Below are positions 36,767 to 48,559 of a stretch of 64,000 nucleotides of DNA, piece by piece (position 1 is the stretch's first letter; each line of letters begins with the position of its first letter). The stretch spans positions 12,099,501 through 12,163,500 of the forward strand of contig JARHVA010000001.1 in NCBI GenBank assembly GCA_037957365.1, given 5' to 3'. The notes beneath the pieces are model-generated. The model was given only the letters and a program-made list of their open reading frames with translations, did no database searches and was not told the DNA's origin. Both the position numbers and the translations under genes were made by a program. This DNA comes from Torreya grandis. Lineage: Eukaryota > Streptophyta > Pinopsida > Cupressales > Taxaceae.

Positions 36767-38039
36767 TCCATGTTGTTGGCCCCGAGAAGGCACTCATGGG
36801 ACTGAGTCTTTCGAAGAAGAAAGCAGAAGACAATACATGGGATAAAATATCCCATCGTTAATTTTAGGATTAATGTTGGTTCAGTCCAAGGACCGATAGG
36901 TTAATCTTTTATACTCAAAGAGCCGTGGCTATTACCATCGAAGGTTCAAGATGTGTGCGATTGCACTTTGAATTAATTGCCAGCTGAAGGGGCTTCTACT
37001 TGTCATTTATTATTGAGACACACCTCACAGATTTCTAAATTAGGGAAAATGTTTGGATTTCGAAATAAACATAAAAAGAGGGTAAGGTAGGGTAGGAAAG
37101 GGTGTTTTCAGGGTAGAAAAATACTAATGCTGCAAGAACCAAGCTAAATGTTTTGCCACAATTATACCACCGTGGGCTGAGTTTCACTAGGGGTTCTAAC
37201 TCAGTTTTTTACACAAAGGAGAGAAGTCTGAGGAAACGGGAGAGAATGCTTAATTTATGAACCCTTCACTAGATATCAATATTCAAGAAGCCTATAGTAA
37301 ATAACACATATTCTTCAAACACAATCCGTAGATCAACACACATATCACGAATATTGCAAGGGAAACGAAAAGGATTTATAAATGGGTTAGAACAACGAAT
37401 CACATTATAACCATTGTAGTTGTTAAGTCACATAGCATTAGTTCAATTTTCTTAGCATTAACATGTATTCAAGAACTTAAAATGATTGACAACCTTTAAC
37501 AAATAAATAGTAAATTTTGTAGAAAGCTAGAAATTGCATTCATTAAAACAAGTTTGTTTACAAAAGTGCCGATCATGTCAGACATTCACAATCTAAAAGA
37601 GTGAAGGAATAAGCAGGTGAAATCCTGGTTCAATGTTGACAATGTTTTGGGACTAAGAATTGCCAACCCTAAAAAATGGAATACAGTTACACATTTATAG
37701 ATAAGGATGGGGTTCAACTCCAAGTAGCACGAGATTCCCATTATGGGCCATGATGGCCACTTTGAGTTGTTATAACTGTATTGGTTTCAGAAAAGAGAAT
37801 ATCCCCCCAACTCTCTCCAAAAGACACTCTAGGGCCCACTTAACTGATACGTGGAGGGGCTGCAGACAGACCATCTCCTAAATGTTTGGACTCTGCCTCC
37901 CTGGCGGCCATCACAACTGCTACTAGGTCAAACTCTTGGTCCATCTTGGCCAAATTCATCAGTGGTTCTCGAAAGATTACCTCCGATTGGGCCACTAATC
38001 TCTAATAAACATGGAGTGGGCCCCCATGGCCACCTTGAC
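36767..38039. other. Unannotated DNA
   Basis: No feature seen. The part from about 37850 may belong to the 3' end of the minus-strand gene remnant that follows, but the frames there are full of stops. Confidence 0.35.
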
Positions 38040-41000
38040 CTCTGAAACTTGACTGATGCTCCCAGTGGATTGGGTAGATAGTGTGAGCACTGCTTGGGTC
38101 CCAACCTTATTGGCCTTAGCCACCTTCCTTCTCATACTTGGTCGAAGTGACCCAGGTGAACTTTGAACTCACTCTTGTCCAACAGAGTGCCATCTGGGTG
38201 GAATAGCACTGTGATGTTGACCTCCTTGAAGTAGGTCAATATCTTTTTTTTACCTACTTATAGGGGATCCACTATCGTCTGTGTTAGGCTCAACCACTCC
38301 TCAATTGTAGCTCTCATGCTCCCGACATATGTCTGGTATAGGCTCAGGTTTGAAGTGGGCATGAGCTTCAACTCTAGGATCATGCCTTTGTGCATGCTTA
38401 CTTCCAGCTTCTTGCACTTGCTCTCTACTAGAGCAACTCTCTCCAAGTAGCCCTGGGTCCTTTGATGCTACGTCTTGTTATTTGCCAGAGTCCCAACCTT
38501 TTTCAAAACTGAGAAAAGTTGCAGGAGGGTGTCATCAACTTTTTCAATCAGTTCCACCGGGAAGGAGCTCTTCACTTGGACTTCCAGGGCTCGGACTTGC
38601 TCTTGCATATCCTCCATTAACATTTTTGACATGTCATGCGTAGCCCGAAGGATTGAGACTAGGTCCTCAACCACTTTCTCTTCTCCCATGGATGTCCTCA
38701 CTTTAGTGAGGGAGAAGAGATCTTGTTGAGTTTGCCAAACCACATGGTTCCCCTCTTGGATGAACCTTTGGGTGAGAATCCTCTACATGTTTCTTGTGGT
38801 GTGATTGAAGTCCCACTACACATCGAGGTTACCCTGCAGAGTCATCTTAGGTGCCTGTGACACGGTAGCGATTCCCAGGGTGGAAGGTGGTGTTGGTGGG
38901 GTGCTGGAGATGGTTGTGACTGGGGAGGCTGAGGTGGAGGGGGAATGGATGAAGCAAAAGGGATGAAAGAGGAAAGCATTGGAGGAGGCATGGGGGCACA
39001 CGGAGGCAAGATGAATGGGGAGGCCCAAGGGAACATTTGTGCTTGCCATTGGTTTTGGGTCAAATTGACCTGTGGGCCAATGACTCCAGGGAGAGGGGCA
39101 TTCAACAGAAAGGAGATTGGGTGCTCAGGATGATGGAAAAGGCAGGCTTGGGAATGATGCAAGGAGCCATCGGAGGTGGTGCAAGAGGAGCAACGGGAGC
39201 TTGTGGAGGACGTTGAGAGGGAGCAATGGGAACTTGAATCGAAGGTCGAGGATGGGCTACCTTTTGTTTCTTTTTGGGCCTCTTACCCAGATCAACTTCA
39301 ATTGTTGTAGCCGAGGGAGTAGGGGTGGCAACGGTTGCGATGACCAACTGAGGAACTTGTTGGGTAACCATAGGAGTAATTGGAATGGCTTGGGATGCTT
39401 GAGATGTGCACACAGGTGCACTTATTAATGGAGTTGCAGACGCACTTGCCGAGGTCAGGGCACCTGTAGGTATTTGGCCCCAGGGTTAAACGAGCAGAGG
39501 AGGCATAAAGAGCCCTTCTTATGGGATGGATGATGTAGATGGAAATGAGGAGGTGAGGACGTTGTGCATGGCTAAGGCCAGAGACCCTTGGGTGAATTGC
39601 GGGGGAGGTGAAATGGGGAAGAGGGGAGGCGTCACCCGAGTGGATTGCTGGAGAATTGAGAAACCGGGTGATGCTGCAAGAGGCTGCTAGAGAGTGGAGG
39701 GAGCAGAGAAAGGGATTTGTGCAAGTGCCAACTGTTGGTCCTTCCTCAGACTTGTCTTCGGGCTACTTGAGATGTCGAACCTAAGTGCTTGAACAACCTG
39801 AGGTCATGCCACTTGGAGTGGATCCACTTGAGGTTGGGTCGCCCAGGGCTAAATTCCCTGAGATTGAGTTGCTTGAACCAAAGGAGGTGGTGGAGGCGGA
39901 GTCGAGCGCTGAGGTGTAGGAGTTCTAAGAGGAGAAGCCGCTGGGACTCCCTATATAATTCTCCTCAAAATCTAGGGGGAGTCGCTTGCACCTCCATGTC
40001 GGGCTGGGCTGACGTGGAAGAGGCAAGGTTAGCCTAGGCGGATGGCCTGGGCTGGGCCTACTTTCCTTTCTTCTTCTAAGCCTCAATTCTGGTGAACAAC
40101 TCTTGATCATCTACTAGATTCAGGTAGAGCTCGTCATTGGGCTGGTGGCCATAATTGAGGCTGAGATGGGCCTGATACTTGGCCAAGTGAGCTCGTATAA
40201 CACCATGCGAGTCTCAATCCTTGTGATCTGCCCTACCCAACGTGAAGGAGTCCCTTCTTGCCACCATCTTTTGTAGAGGGGGGAAGGCTCTATGATCGTG
40301 GTGCCAGATGGTGATCAGGAGGGGTGAGTAGGCCTTTTGCTGGTAGTTGATGCAGTGCTCAAAGATGCTTTCCACCAGCTGGTACACAATTTTCTGCTCG
40401 ACTAGATGGTCTAGGACCTGATAGGGTAGGCGAAGAGGAGCCTTGAGAGTGCCTGCCACACGAATGATCGTATCATCCTTGCAATACCAATAGTTCCCAA
40501 TGGGAGCGAGAGAGTCATGAATTTATTTTGACAGTTGAGGCATGGGTGCCTCATTGATTGCCATATAGACCACCGGATAGGACTCACATATCTTTTGGAT
40601 GTGGTTCTGATAATGGTGACCATACAGTTTGTAGAAAACTACATGGAGCTCCGTGCCCTCGGGAACCTATGTAGGTTTGAATGTAAGCGTCCTGCAGACT
40701 GTGTTTATCAAGTAGCTCATCATATAGAAGTCGTCGCCTCCTCGGGCATCTGCCATCGCCTTGATCATGTTGAAATTGATTATCCCTCCTAGGTTGGGGA
40801 TTTGCTCACCTTGGAGGATTATGTGGAGCAGGGGTATCCACAAGAGGTTGATGTGCAAACAGTCGCCCTCCCCAAACAATAGGTCCAACATGATCATCTC
40901 GACGTGGACTTCCTCTTTGAAGGTGCAGATGGTATATGTATTCACGTCTGTCTTATTGACCCACCTTGCATCAGGGTTCTCGGCCCAATCCTTCAGGACG

Positions 41001-41421
41001 TCATGAACCCGGTGAGTGTTAGTCCAGGTGGTCATGGTGGCTGAATCGTAGGTGACTGTAAACTCTGGTAGGTTATAGTATGCCTTGAAGGCGACTCTCA
41101 AGATGTTTGTGATTTGATGTTAGGAGTTCACAAAGTAGACCATGTCATGATTACCATCCTGCATTCGCTTCGTTGTGAGCAACAATTTTTTGAATAAGTA
41201 GGCACATGGAAAGACCTATGGCTTGGCTGCGGCTCAGTGCAACCTGTACTTCTCATATCTCAAAGGGCATCTTTTCGTCTTTATCATCACTACTCGAGGA
41301 TTTGGGCACCAGGTCAATGGCTTAAGACATCTCGTTGTAGTGCTTGAAACGTGTCAAGCTATCCAAGAATGTTGTCTCTATACTCTGGCTCAGCTTTGAG
41401 GTTTAAGGATGGGGTAACCAT
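38040..41421 (-). pseudogene. Decayed gene for a globular, proline-rich, coiled-coil protein
   Basis: On the minus strand an ATG at 41421 starts MVTPSLNLKAEPEYRDNILG, then a TAG. The frame resumes and long open stretches follow: 41101-40667 (144 residues, compact, with TYDSATMTTWTNTHRVHDVL), 40459-40214, 39413-38816 (very rich in P, A, Q and S in two overlapping frames), 38743-38468 (charged heptad-like helix, EEKVVEDLVSILRATHDMSK) and 38446-38258. Joined across several stops and frameshifts they would give a protein of roughly 1000 residues: folded N-terminal half, proline-rich middle, coiled-coil tail. I do not recognise the family. The layout resembles extra ORFs carried by some plant Ty3/gypsy elements and host genes multiplied by transposons. 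Stops and frameshifts make this copy non-functional. Confidence 0.5.
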
Positions 41422-41550
41422 TGCAGCTAGGATGGAATTTTGTTACAAGGGACACTGAGTAAAGCGAGAACACGAAGGGCACTGGTAGGAGCGAGAAAGC
41501 GAGGAAGGGAAACTGTGAGCAATAATGGGTAATGAGTTTGTCTCGAGGCA

Positions 41551-41558
41551 CTTATAGA
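41551..41558 (-). promoter_or_regulatory. TATA box of the decayed minus-strand gene
   Basis: CTCTATAAG on the minus strand, about 130 bp before the ATG at 41421, followed by a pyrimidine-rich leader (CCCTTCCTCGCTTTCTCGC). Spacing and leader are what a plant pol II promoter would show. Confidence 0.45.
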
Positions 41559-42054
41559 GATCCGCATACAACTATGTTGATGGCGTTAGGAGGCTGACTT
41601 GGTGTGAATTCAAATTCGAGTTGGTGGCTCAATCTTTCCCATATTTTTCCCATTCTAGACATAAACTTAGAAATCATGATCACTCGTTGCCTGCTAGATT
41701 TAGCGATCATGACGCGACACTGTAACATGTCCAATCAGGGCCCAGTTTCCCACCTAATCAATGCCTAGAGTGTGGTAGGCACATGGCCACATCATCCTCA
41801 AGGCTTCTTGAGTGGTTTCTACTTTGTGCCATGTGTACTCTGCTAATTGGTTCATGTTGCAACGGTTGCCACCTAGGCACGACCCAGTGCCTTGTCTTTA
41901 TACGTTTGGGATAAAGAGAATGCCAGCTGAGGATGCGTGGCATCTTTTGATTAGCCTTTTGACTTTGACTGTACCTTGTTTTGATCGCCTCAAGGTCTTT
42001 TGGGCTCTTTCTGCCAATTTGTATGAAAATGTGATGTGGCATGATGTTATAAGT

Positions 42055-42420
42055 TGGGCTCTCCCAGGGTCTGACATCGCTATCAGATTCAAGAGACTGA
42101 AAATTTTGACAACGTGCCACACGATGTTCTTTCATTGGGTAGGGCTCTCTCAAGATATGACATCTCTATTAGATCCAAGAGACCGACACGCTTGACATTG
42201 GGGCGAGCTCATTGGTCGAATCTTTAGCAACTTTGACCTCCGGGCCACGTGGCATTCTTTCACTCGGTCAGGGTCTCTTGGGCTCTGACATTTCTGACAG
42301 ATCCAAGAAACTGACTACTTTGACTACGGGGTAAGCTCATTGGTTGGATCCTAGCAACTTTGACCTCCGGGCCATGTGGCGTTCTTTCATTCAATCGCTC
42401 CTGTAGAAATCCACAAAAAG
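42055..42420 (-). repeat. ~128-bp tandem repeats upstream of the decayed gene
   Basis: Two full units and one partial unit. Each carries GGGTCTCT/GGCTCTGACAT, AGATCCAAGA, a GCTCATTGGT block and CAACTTTGACCTCCGGGCCA followed by GTGGC.TTCTTTCA. The array lies 500-900 bp upstream of the TATA box. Confidence 0.85.
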
Positions 42421-43637
42421 AGAGTAAGTAAAAGGAAAATAAACGCGACGAATATAAACGCTCACTTGGCTGCCAACTAAGCTCACTAGGTGCCATGTAG
42501 GACTCCAGGAGTCTAACACTCCAAGATACTAAGACTTCGGAAACTTGAATATGGGATCAAACCTACAGAAAAGTTAGCACATTAAATATTCTAAGTAAGA
42601 AAATCCCTGGTTTACTTTAGGGTTCAGCCAGGACTCAATTGCATTAACTTCAGAGATTACAGGTTCTTCACAGGGATCAATCGGCCCCTACAAATACTCA
42701 CCACGCTCGGAAAAGCAAGGCAACACAAGAACTCGAACTTTGAGTTTGATCATTTTAAAGATGGGTCCCCCATTTTAGTGAAAGGGGGTGTGTGTTGGCC
42801 ACAACACATGTGTGCTCTATCTTGGGCATATTTTCACTATTTTAGTTGCTTGACTCTCCAATCACCAGCAGGGCCATCTTCTTGAGAGATATTTTATTTG
42901 TATTTTCGACATGTTGACAGTCTCCTACATCTTTAAGTGTAGCTATTCTGGTGAATCTTAGTGTCAGCGTGTATTCTTTAGCAGTCCCCTGTAGCTTGAT
43001 GTGGAGCTATTCTGGTGCATTCAATGTCAACTTGTCTATGTTCAAGTAGTTGGCTTCATCCACTCATACAAATTTTTTGTGTCACTCCACCCAGTCAAGA
43101 GTATGGGGGCGTATGGTGCAACTCTTGCTTCTTCAGGTGTCGTGTCCTTTGCTAACCCTTGGTGCATCACCTCTTCTATTTCAGGTAGTTGATCGAATTC
43201 AATTTCATGAATTTTTTTGCATCTTCGACACCTTTGACAGTCTGCTTTTCGTAAAGAGCTATTCTGGTGAATACAGTGTTAGTTGTTTTTTGTGATTGAG
43301 TAGTGGATCTAGATCACTTGTGCATAATTGAGTTCCTTTGTGACTTTTGAGTCCACGAAGTGCATTTGTGTTTGATGGTCGTCATTCCATCTAGTGCACC
43401 TTCTTCAACATTGTGTTCGAATACTGAGTCGTTTGCTTTGTTGGAACACCTTGAAGCACACGTTTGCTCTCTCCACTTTTGTTGTTACTGGTTTTTTGAG
43501 AGACCCTTGCGGTGTATCTCATTTTTTCCAATATATACTTATTGTACACAGGTATCTCATTAGGCCTAGCTGCCGGGACCCATTCTTAGAGTATTATTAG
43601 TTTTTTTGCTTTGTATAGACCTCCCTAAGTTGCACTT
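42421..43637 (+). other. Probable 3' interior of a Copia-like element
   Basis: No domain is readable. AGCTATTCTGGTG recurs near 42946, 43005 and 43257 in an imperfect repeat. The segment ends in a textbook purine tract, so it is probably the tail of a truncated LTR element whose coding part is absent. Confidence 0.4.
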
Positions 43638-43646
43638 AAGGGGGGG
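43638..43646 (+). other. Polypurine tract
   Basis: AAGGGGGGG directly before TGTTGG, the classic plant Copia junction. Confidence 0.7.
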
Positions 43647-44080
43647 TGTTGGTGCATTATTCTAGATGCACTAATGTTAATTTAGAAAGCTAACTTTTCA
43701 CTAAGTGTGTGCACATGTAGAGAAGCTCATTCACCTCAGATGTGCTACCACTCTTTGTTGAAGCCACCTTTGGTAGAAGCCACCTTTGGTGGAAGCCACC
43801 TTTAGTGGAACCAATAGGGAAAGGGGAGCTTGCTCTTGCACAAGCTATTTATATTGCTCATCTTCCTTTGTATAAGTGTCCCAAATTCTGTATTCTCTAT
43901 TCTATACCTAGAGATTTTGTATTCCTCTTCATGTTGTGTCTAATGGCCTATGGCTTCTATTTTTGTAATGATTTGCGGATGTGATCTTGGATAATGATTG
44001 TTGATCACTCCAATAGTATCTAATAAATTGTTTGTGTTGGTAATACCTCTATTATTGAGCTTTTCAGTCCATGGAGTCCT
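43647..44080 (+). mobile_element. Copia-like LTR, right end uncertain
   Basis: Starts TGTTGGTGCATTA right after the purine tract. A TATA-like TATTTATATT lies near 43847-43856, with a transcript-end-like region after it. No partner LTR lies upstream in the window, and I could not fix the right boundary, so 44080 is only a guess. It carries the 16-bp repeats listed separately. Confidence 0.5.
43760..43807 (+). repeat. Three 16-bp tandem repeats in the LTR
   Basis: GAAGCCACCTTTGGTA and two near-copies follow without a gap, upstream of the putative TATA box. Such short U3 repeats often act as enhancers in plant LTRs; that role is inferred. Confidence 0.9.
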
Positions 44081-44850
44081 CACCTTGGTGACCCCATACA
44101 TGCTCATTGTTAGATGTTATCGAGATCATCTTATTTGTGAGCATTTCTCAGCTAGAATTCATTTTCCATTCTTTAATGAAGAATGCCCTCTAAATATCAT
44201 GCCTTTTGAGGGAAGGATTGAAGCCTATCGGAGATTGGTTCATTTATCCCAATTTTACATTCCTTAGGTTAGATGGTGTTACAAAAGCTCCCAATTTGTT
44301 GCCCAAGTGTGTCCCAAATAGACTAATACTTAAAGAGATGGATTATCAAATCACTGTTAGGCTTACTAGAGTTCTAAAAAATGCTCACAAAATCATGTAC
44401 CATAATTTTCCCCTACACATTGGGTTTGGTGGTTTACGGATTTTTTTTGATTGGTAAATCGAGGGATTCTGTTGGGGCCCTTAGGAAAATTTGAAATTTT
44501 CAATGAAAGAATGAGGGACCAATGAGAAGAGGAGAGAGAAGGAAGAGAAGAGGGAAAGACCGATGTAGCAAAAGAAGGAACAAGGCAGAAAGTTTGAAAA
44601 ACAAAATTCGAAAATCAACTCTACATCTATCCAAGATTAGACCATTCTAGATTATTTCGTGGATCTCAACTTCATTTTGCAGGAGGAATTACCAGGAACC
44701 TTCCTCTTCTTAATTTTTGTCCAAACCATGTTTGAAGAAATCTTGTGCGAGCCTTTAGGAAAGCTGGGCCACGGGGGGATTTGAAGCTATGCAGGCTTGA
44801 GGTTGAGATACCCGCCAATGGAAAAGAGGAAGCAACTGATTTGCTCTTCA
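44081..44850. other. Unannotated DNA
   Basis: Frames at 43998-44457 show no domain. A purine-rich stretch (GAGAAGAGGAGAGAGAAGG) lies near 44520-44560. Confidence 0.35.
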
Positions 44851-44944
44851 GGGGAAGGGGGGAAATTCACACCCTAGGAAGCAGGTGGATGCCCTGTTAC
44901 AATCTTTTGAGAAAGAAGAGGAGAGACTACAAAGCCTAGCAGCT

Positions 44945-46123
44945 TTAGGGGTAGCTGGATCTTTTGGAGGGGTAGAATGAAATTTGTTTTTCCCAGGGGA
45001 AAACATTTGGCCTTCGCTTTGGTGGAAGAAGGGGGAGCTGCCAAATGATGGTGTTTTCAACACCACACCAATAGGTAGGGAGCGGCTTCTTGTTCTTATT
45101 TTTCACGCTACTTGGACCAGCTCCATTTCTAACAGGCCTCATTAGGCAACTGGCAACAAGATGCATATGAGAGAAGGAAGCATGGCACTTGAAGCCATGT
45201 GTTCATAATCCAACTTTTGCTTCCAAATCCAGTCTCCCATCTTGAGCCATATCTCCACTGGGAGACCATTTTCAAAGTCTACCTCTACACAAAGTTTGGC
45301 AAAGGTAGTGGAATGCGTGTTAGCCGTTTCTGGAGAGCAGAAATGAAACAAACCAAGTGTATTCCCAATGGAAGAGAAGGTGGAAGGAGACCAGCACTGA
45401 AGAGGGAGATTCAATAGCCTCACCCAGATACGAGCAAAAGAAATAATGTCCGAGGAGGGATCAAAAGAAGAGTACCATGGCATCATACATAGATCAACTC
45501 CCTTCCAGACCCAGGGCCCAACTTTGAGGATAATGTTTCTATCCTCCGCATCTTCACACTCAATAATGAAGAAGCCCTTTGCACAGATAGATGAAAATCT
45601 CTTGAGAACTCAGAGGTTTCCAAGAAGAGGAGACTTACTGGTGAAGGTCAGCCTGTCTAGGCCACAACCCATTGAACCTTGAGATAAGCTCATGTTCCTT
45701 ATAATATTCTTCTTGTTCAAAAGCCTCATCTCTCAGATTAATGATAGGGGAAACTTCAGAAGCTTCCACACAGAAGTGACCACTACGAAGAGATTCCAGA
45801 GCAGAACCAGAATGCTCTAAATCAGTTTTGAAGGACAAAGGAGGGTCCTGGAGAGAGGAGGAAGGAGCTGAGCCAAAGCAGGACAAGATTGCTGAAGAAG
45901 TAGGCTGATCAGGAGCAGATGCATAAAGCTTGACAACAACCTTGGAGGACGGGAGGATTTGGAATTCCACTTCAGGAGAATGATTATGGGGGCAACATGT
46001 TTGAATAGAAACATGGTGATAACCTTGCAGGCTATTGATGCTGGAGCACTTAGAGAACATATTTTTGACCCTGCCCAAGGGATCAAAGAAATTGACATCT
46101 TTATTAAAAAGATCATAAAACAA
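44945..46123 (-). pseudogene. LINE ORF1 remnant (DUF4283-type nucleic-acid-binding protein)
   Basis: Minus-strand frames 46123-45635, ~45600-45490 and 45486-45142 join across frameshifts. In order they show LISRFNGLWPRQADLH, then AKGFFIIECEDAEDRN, then LKVGPWVWKG, and in the last frame IWVRLLNLPLQCW...IGNTLG...FAKLCVEVDFENGLP...W.QKLDYEH. This is the DUF4283 pattern (F.G.WP..., GFF...F....D....L..GPW, WVRL..LP...W, IG..LG, A..CVE.D...GLP). It is the ORF1/Gag-like protein of plant L1-type LINEs, which binds the element RNA. The zinc knuckle that normally follows is not visible; frames at 45166-44945 are a degenerate continuation. No endonuclease or RT follows. Confidence 0.7.
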
Positions 46124-46206
46124 GGTGTTGAATTAATGCATAAACTAGGCATTCTAAGTCCCAGGGTTAGTAGTTGCTTATTTTTAATGATGACTATATA
46201 AGCCAA

Positions 46207-46920
46207 GTTTATAAATTTATAATGTGGTCAAGTCCTTTGCTGACGATTTATCCCAAAAGTAGTTGAAACTTCTGTAAATTATTTTTGAAAGCATAAGTAC
46301 ATGTTTTTGATGTAGAAACAGGGTTGAAAGGAGACATTTTGAAGAAAACTTATTGAAAATTTGAAGAATTGGATTGAGGATTATTGTTTTCTGCTAGCTT
46401 CTATGGTAGTCAGCTTGTTTTATGCAGTGTTTTGTTTTATTGAAGTGTAAGATCTTGGATTCTGGCATTTCTGTGCTCTCAATTCACAAATTGCTTGCAA
46501 ACTAATTTTTTGAGAGTCGCTGAATATTGAATTTTCTCATGATTTTGTTTCTTGTATGCTGTTTAGTTTAGGTGTGTTATTTGAATTAGTTGGGGATACT
46601 TGTATCTGAGCCTCTGCTGTTTACAAATTTTTACTGGGTAATTTCATTATTTATCTGTGTTATGTGATTGATTTCTATTCGAATTGTCGTTGCTTGGAAT
46701 TATAGTTAAGCAACTCATTTTAATCTTGCACTGTTATAGTCAATTGGGATTTTAATATTTTGGTTATGAAACTGTTTTGAGTTTTGAATGATTGCAAATA
46801 TTTACTTGCTTTCAATATTAATAGTATTTGTGTAAATCGAATGTTGTCTATCCACCTCTGTAAATATTCTTGAAATTTCTAGGTTTGATATATGTTAAAA
46901 TGCTTTAAATTTCATAGCTT
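46207..46920. other. T-rich intron- or intergenic-like DNA
   Basis: Almost no open frames. Long T-rich runs as in plant introns. No feature supported. Confidence 0.4.
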
Positions 46921-46924
46921 AGAT

Positions 46925-47112
46925 AGAATTTGTAGGTAACCTGAACCAAGCCCTGAAATGGGAGGGTAAAAACCCCTTGTTTCCCTGCACACTTTGCACG
47001 GTCAACACTATTCAGGAACTATTGCCATAAAAGGAAATACTTAGCAAGATTTGAACTTAGACCCTCTTGCTTACAAAGTTTTTCAACTGACCACGTGCCA
47101 TAGCTTTTGATA
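46925..47112 (-). mobile_element. Candidate tRNA-derived SINE
   Basis: On the minus strand an A box TGGCACGTGGTCAGTTGA (47083-47100) is followed ~40 nt later by a B-box-like GTCTAAGTTCAAATCTTGC (47044-47062). The spacing matches a tRNA gene. A ~130-bp body follows, with GGGTTTTTACCCTCCC near 46965-46980. No cloverleaf acceptor stem is visible, so a functional tRNA is unlikely. Ends are approximate. Confidence 0.5.
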
Positions 47113-47115
47113 TAA

Positions 47116-48011
47116 CGGAGGTTTCGTTGAAGTCAACTAATGGCATTGGAAAGCGGCAAATTGACTAATTATCTAGCTGCAGGAGGGTGCACAAATCTGC
47201 ATACTAGGAGAAGCTAATCATATTGTTAGCCATATCTGTTTGATTTATTCAGAGGTGGATTTGGAGAATCCTGTTATTGGAGAGAGGAGGAAAAAGGAAG
47301 CATAAAGAAAAATAAACAGTGCGTGACTTGGCTTAGTGAAGTCAAGGGAATTCAACTGTAGGGTAACAACATTTTGACTATGCAGTGGAATGTGTGCTGT
47401 ACAGGGGCTGTGGTCTGCAATTCAGGTGTGAAATATCATAATGTATAACAGGGTTCTGCAGACTATCACAGTTTTGACAAGGGTTTTCTTTGGTATCAGG
47501 GTTAGGTATGGAATGTGGTAATAGGTGCAACTTCAGCAGTGTTGATAATATTAATAGTACGGTGACTTGTCTTCTTCAGGATAACTAATTAGGGAGGGTG
47601 TTGTGGTAATTAATCATCTTGGGATGATGGCTTATACATAGCAATTTATGCATGGTTTTATAATGGAAAAGTTTGAGCTATTAATGCAAAATATTTCATA
47701 TACTTTGCTGTAATTGCATTGCCTATTTGCTCCTTATGTTTACAAATGCTCTTGATTCAAACATCCCTTTGATTTATTTTGTACTCAGATGTTCCAATAG
47801 TCCCGTTGGCCACTTTTGTTCACTTGTGGATGTCAATAGTAATTTTATTTATTTCATAAAATTCCTTTTCATTATTTTGTAACTAAAACACAAATGATTG
47901 GCATTTCTCTAGCATGGTTACTGATCACTTTGGCTTTGCTTTCATGTCAGGTGTTGATACAAGAGAGTGAAAAATAAATTCCTTGACCGTTTTCTTGTTG
48001 CTCAATAATAG
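47116..48011. other. Intron- or intergenic-like DNA
   Basis: No coding or repeat feature recognised. It ends at a possible splice acceptor (CAATAATAG, AG at 48010-48011). Confidence 0.35.
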
Positions 48012-48114
48012 GCCCATTATGACAAGCTCAATTCCTTCTATTGAGCCAGAACTGGCTCTTGCTCACAAGCTGCCCGAGGTTGTTTCTTCTGCTGTACCAC
48101 TAATTCTGACATAG
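48012..48114 (+). CDS. Possible short coding exon, product unknown
   Basis: After an acceptor-like AATAATAG, an ATG at 48019 opens MTSSIPSIEPELALAHKLPE, followed by GAG|GTTGTT (donor-like, GT at 48079) and a stop at 48112 if unspliced. The preceding 1 kb is T-rich like a plant intron. The short balanced codon set looks more coding-like than its surroundings. I do not recognise the protein, and 31 codons can easily arise by chance. Confidence 0.22.
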
Positions 48115-48559
48115 ATTGTATATATTTATTGCTATCCATAAATCTGGATTCTTCTTTTTGATGTAGATGCTTTAATTCATTAAAGACTGGTAAAAGTGCG
48201 TTGTTTCAACTAAACCTTGAAACTATTTAATATTTAGATTAGCTTTTTTTATTAGACTCATAAACAGGGGTTAAGTGTCCCCCACCGTTTTATTGATATA
48301 AAAGAAAATATTACATAGTAATACCAATGGACCAGGTCCAAGGGCTCACAAGACCTGACTACAACCTTTTAGACCCAAAAGAGCAAAATAGAAACTGAAA
48401 CCCCCAGCTCCAAGAGCTGACATGCCAACTAATACAACACTACAGTAGTACTAGACACCAAACCAGTAACCGCCAAGAAACTGAGGCAGAGACCAAACAA
48501 CCTATTACTTGCAAGAGACAGTGACAAACTGTTAGCATAAAAAATTCCACAGAGAGCCC

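Noticed and set aside
45959..46201. Plus-strand 80-codon frame (MEFHFRRMIMG...)
   Set aside because: Antisense to the DUF4283 LINE ORF1 frame, which is the better supported reading.
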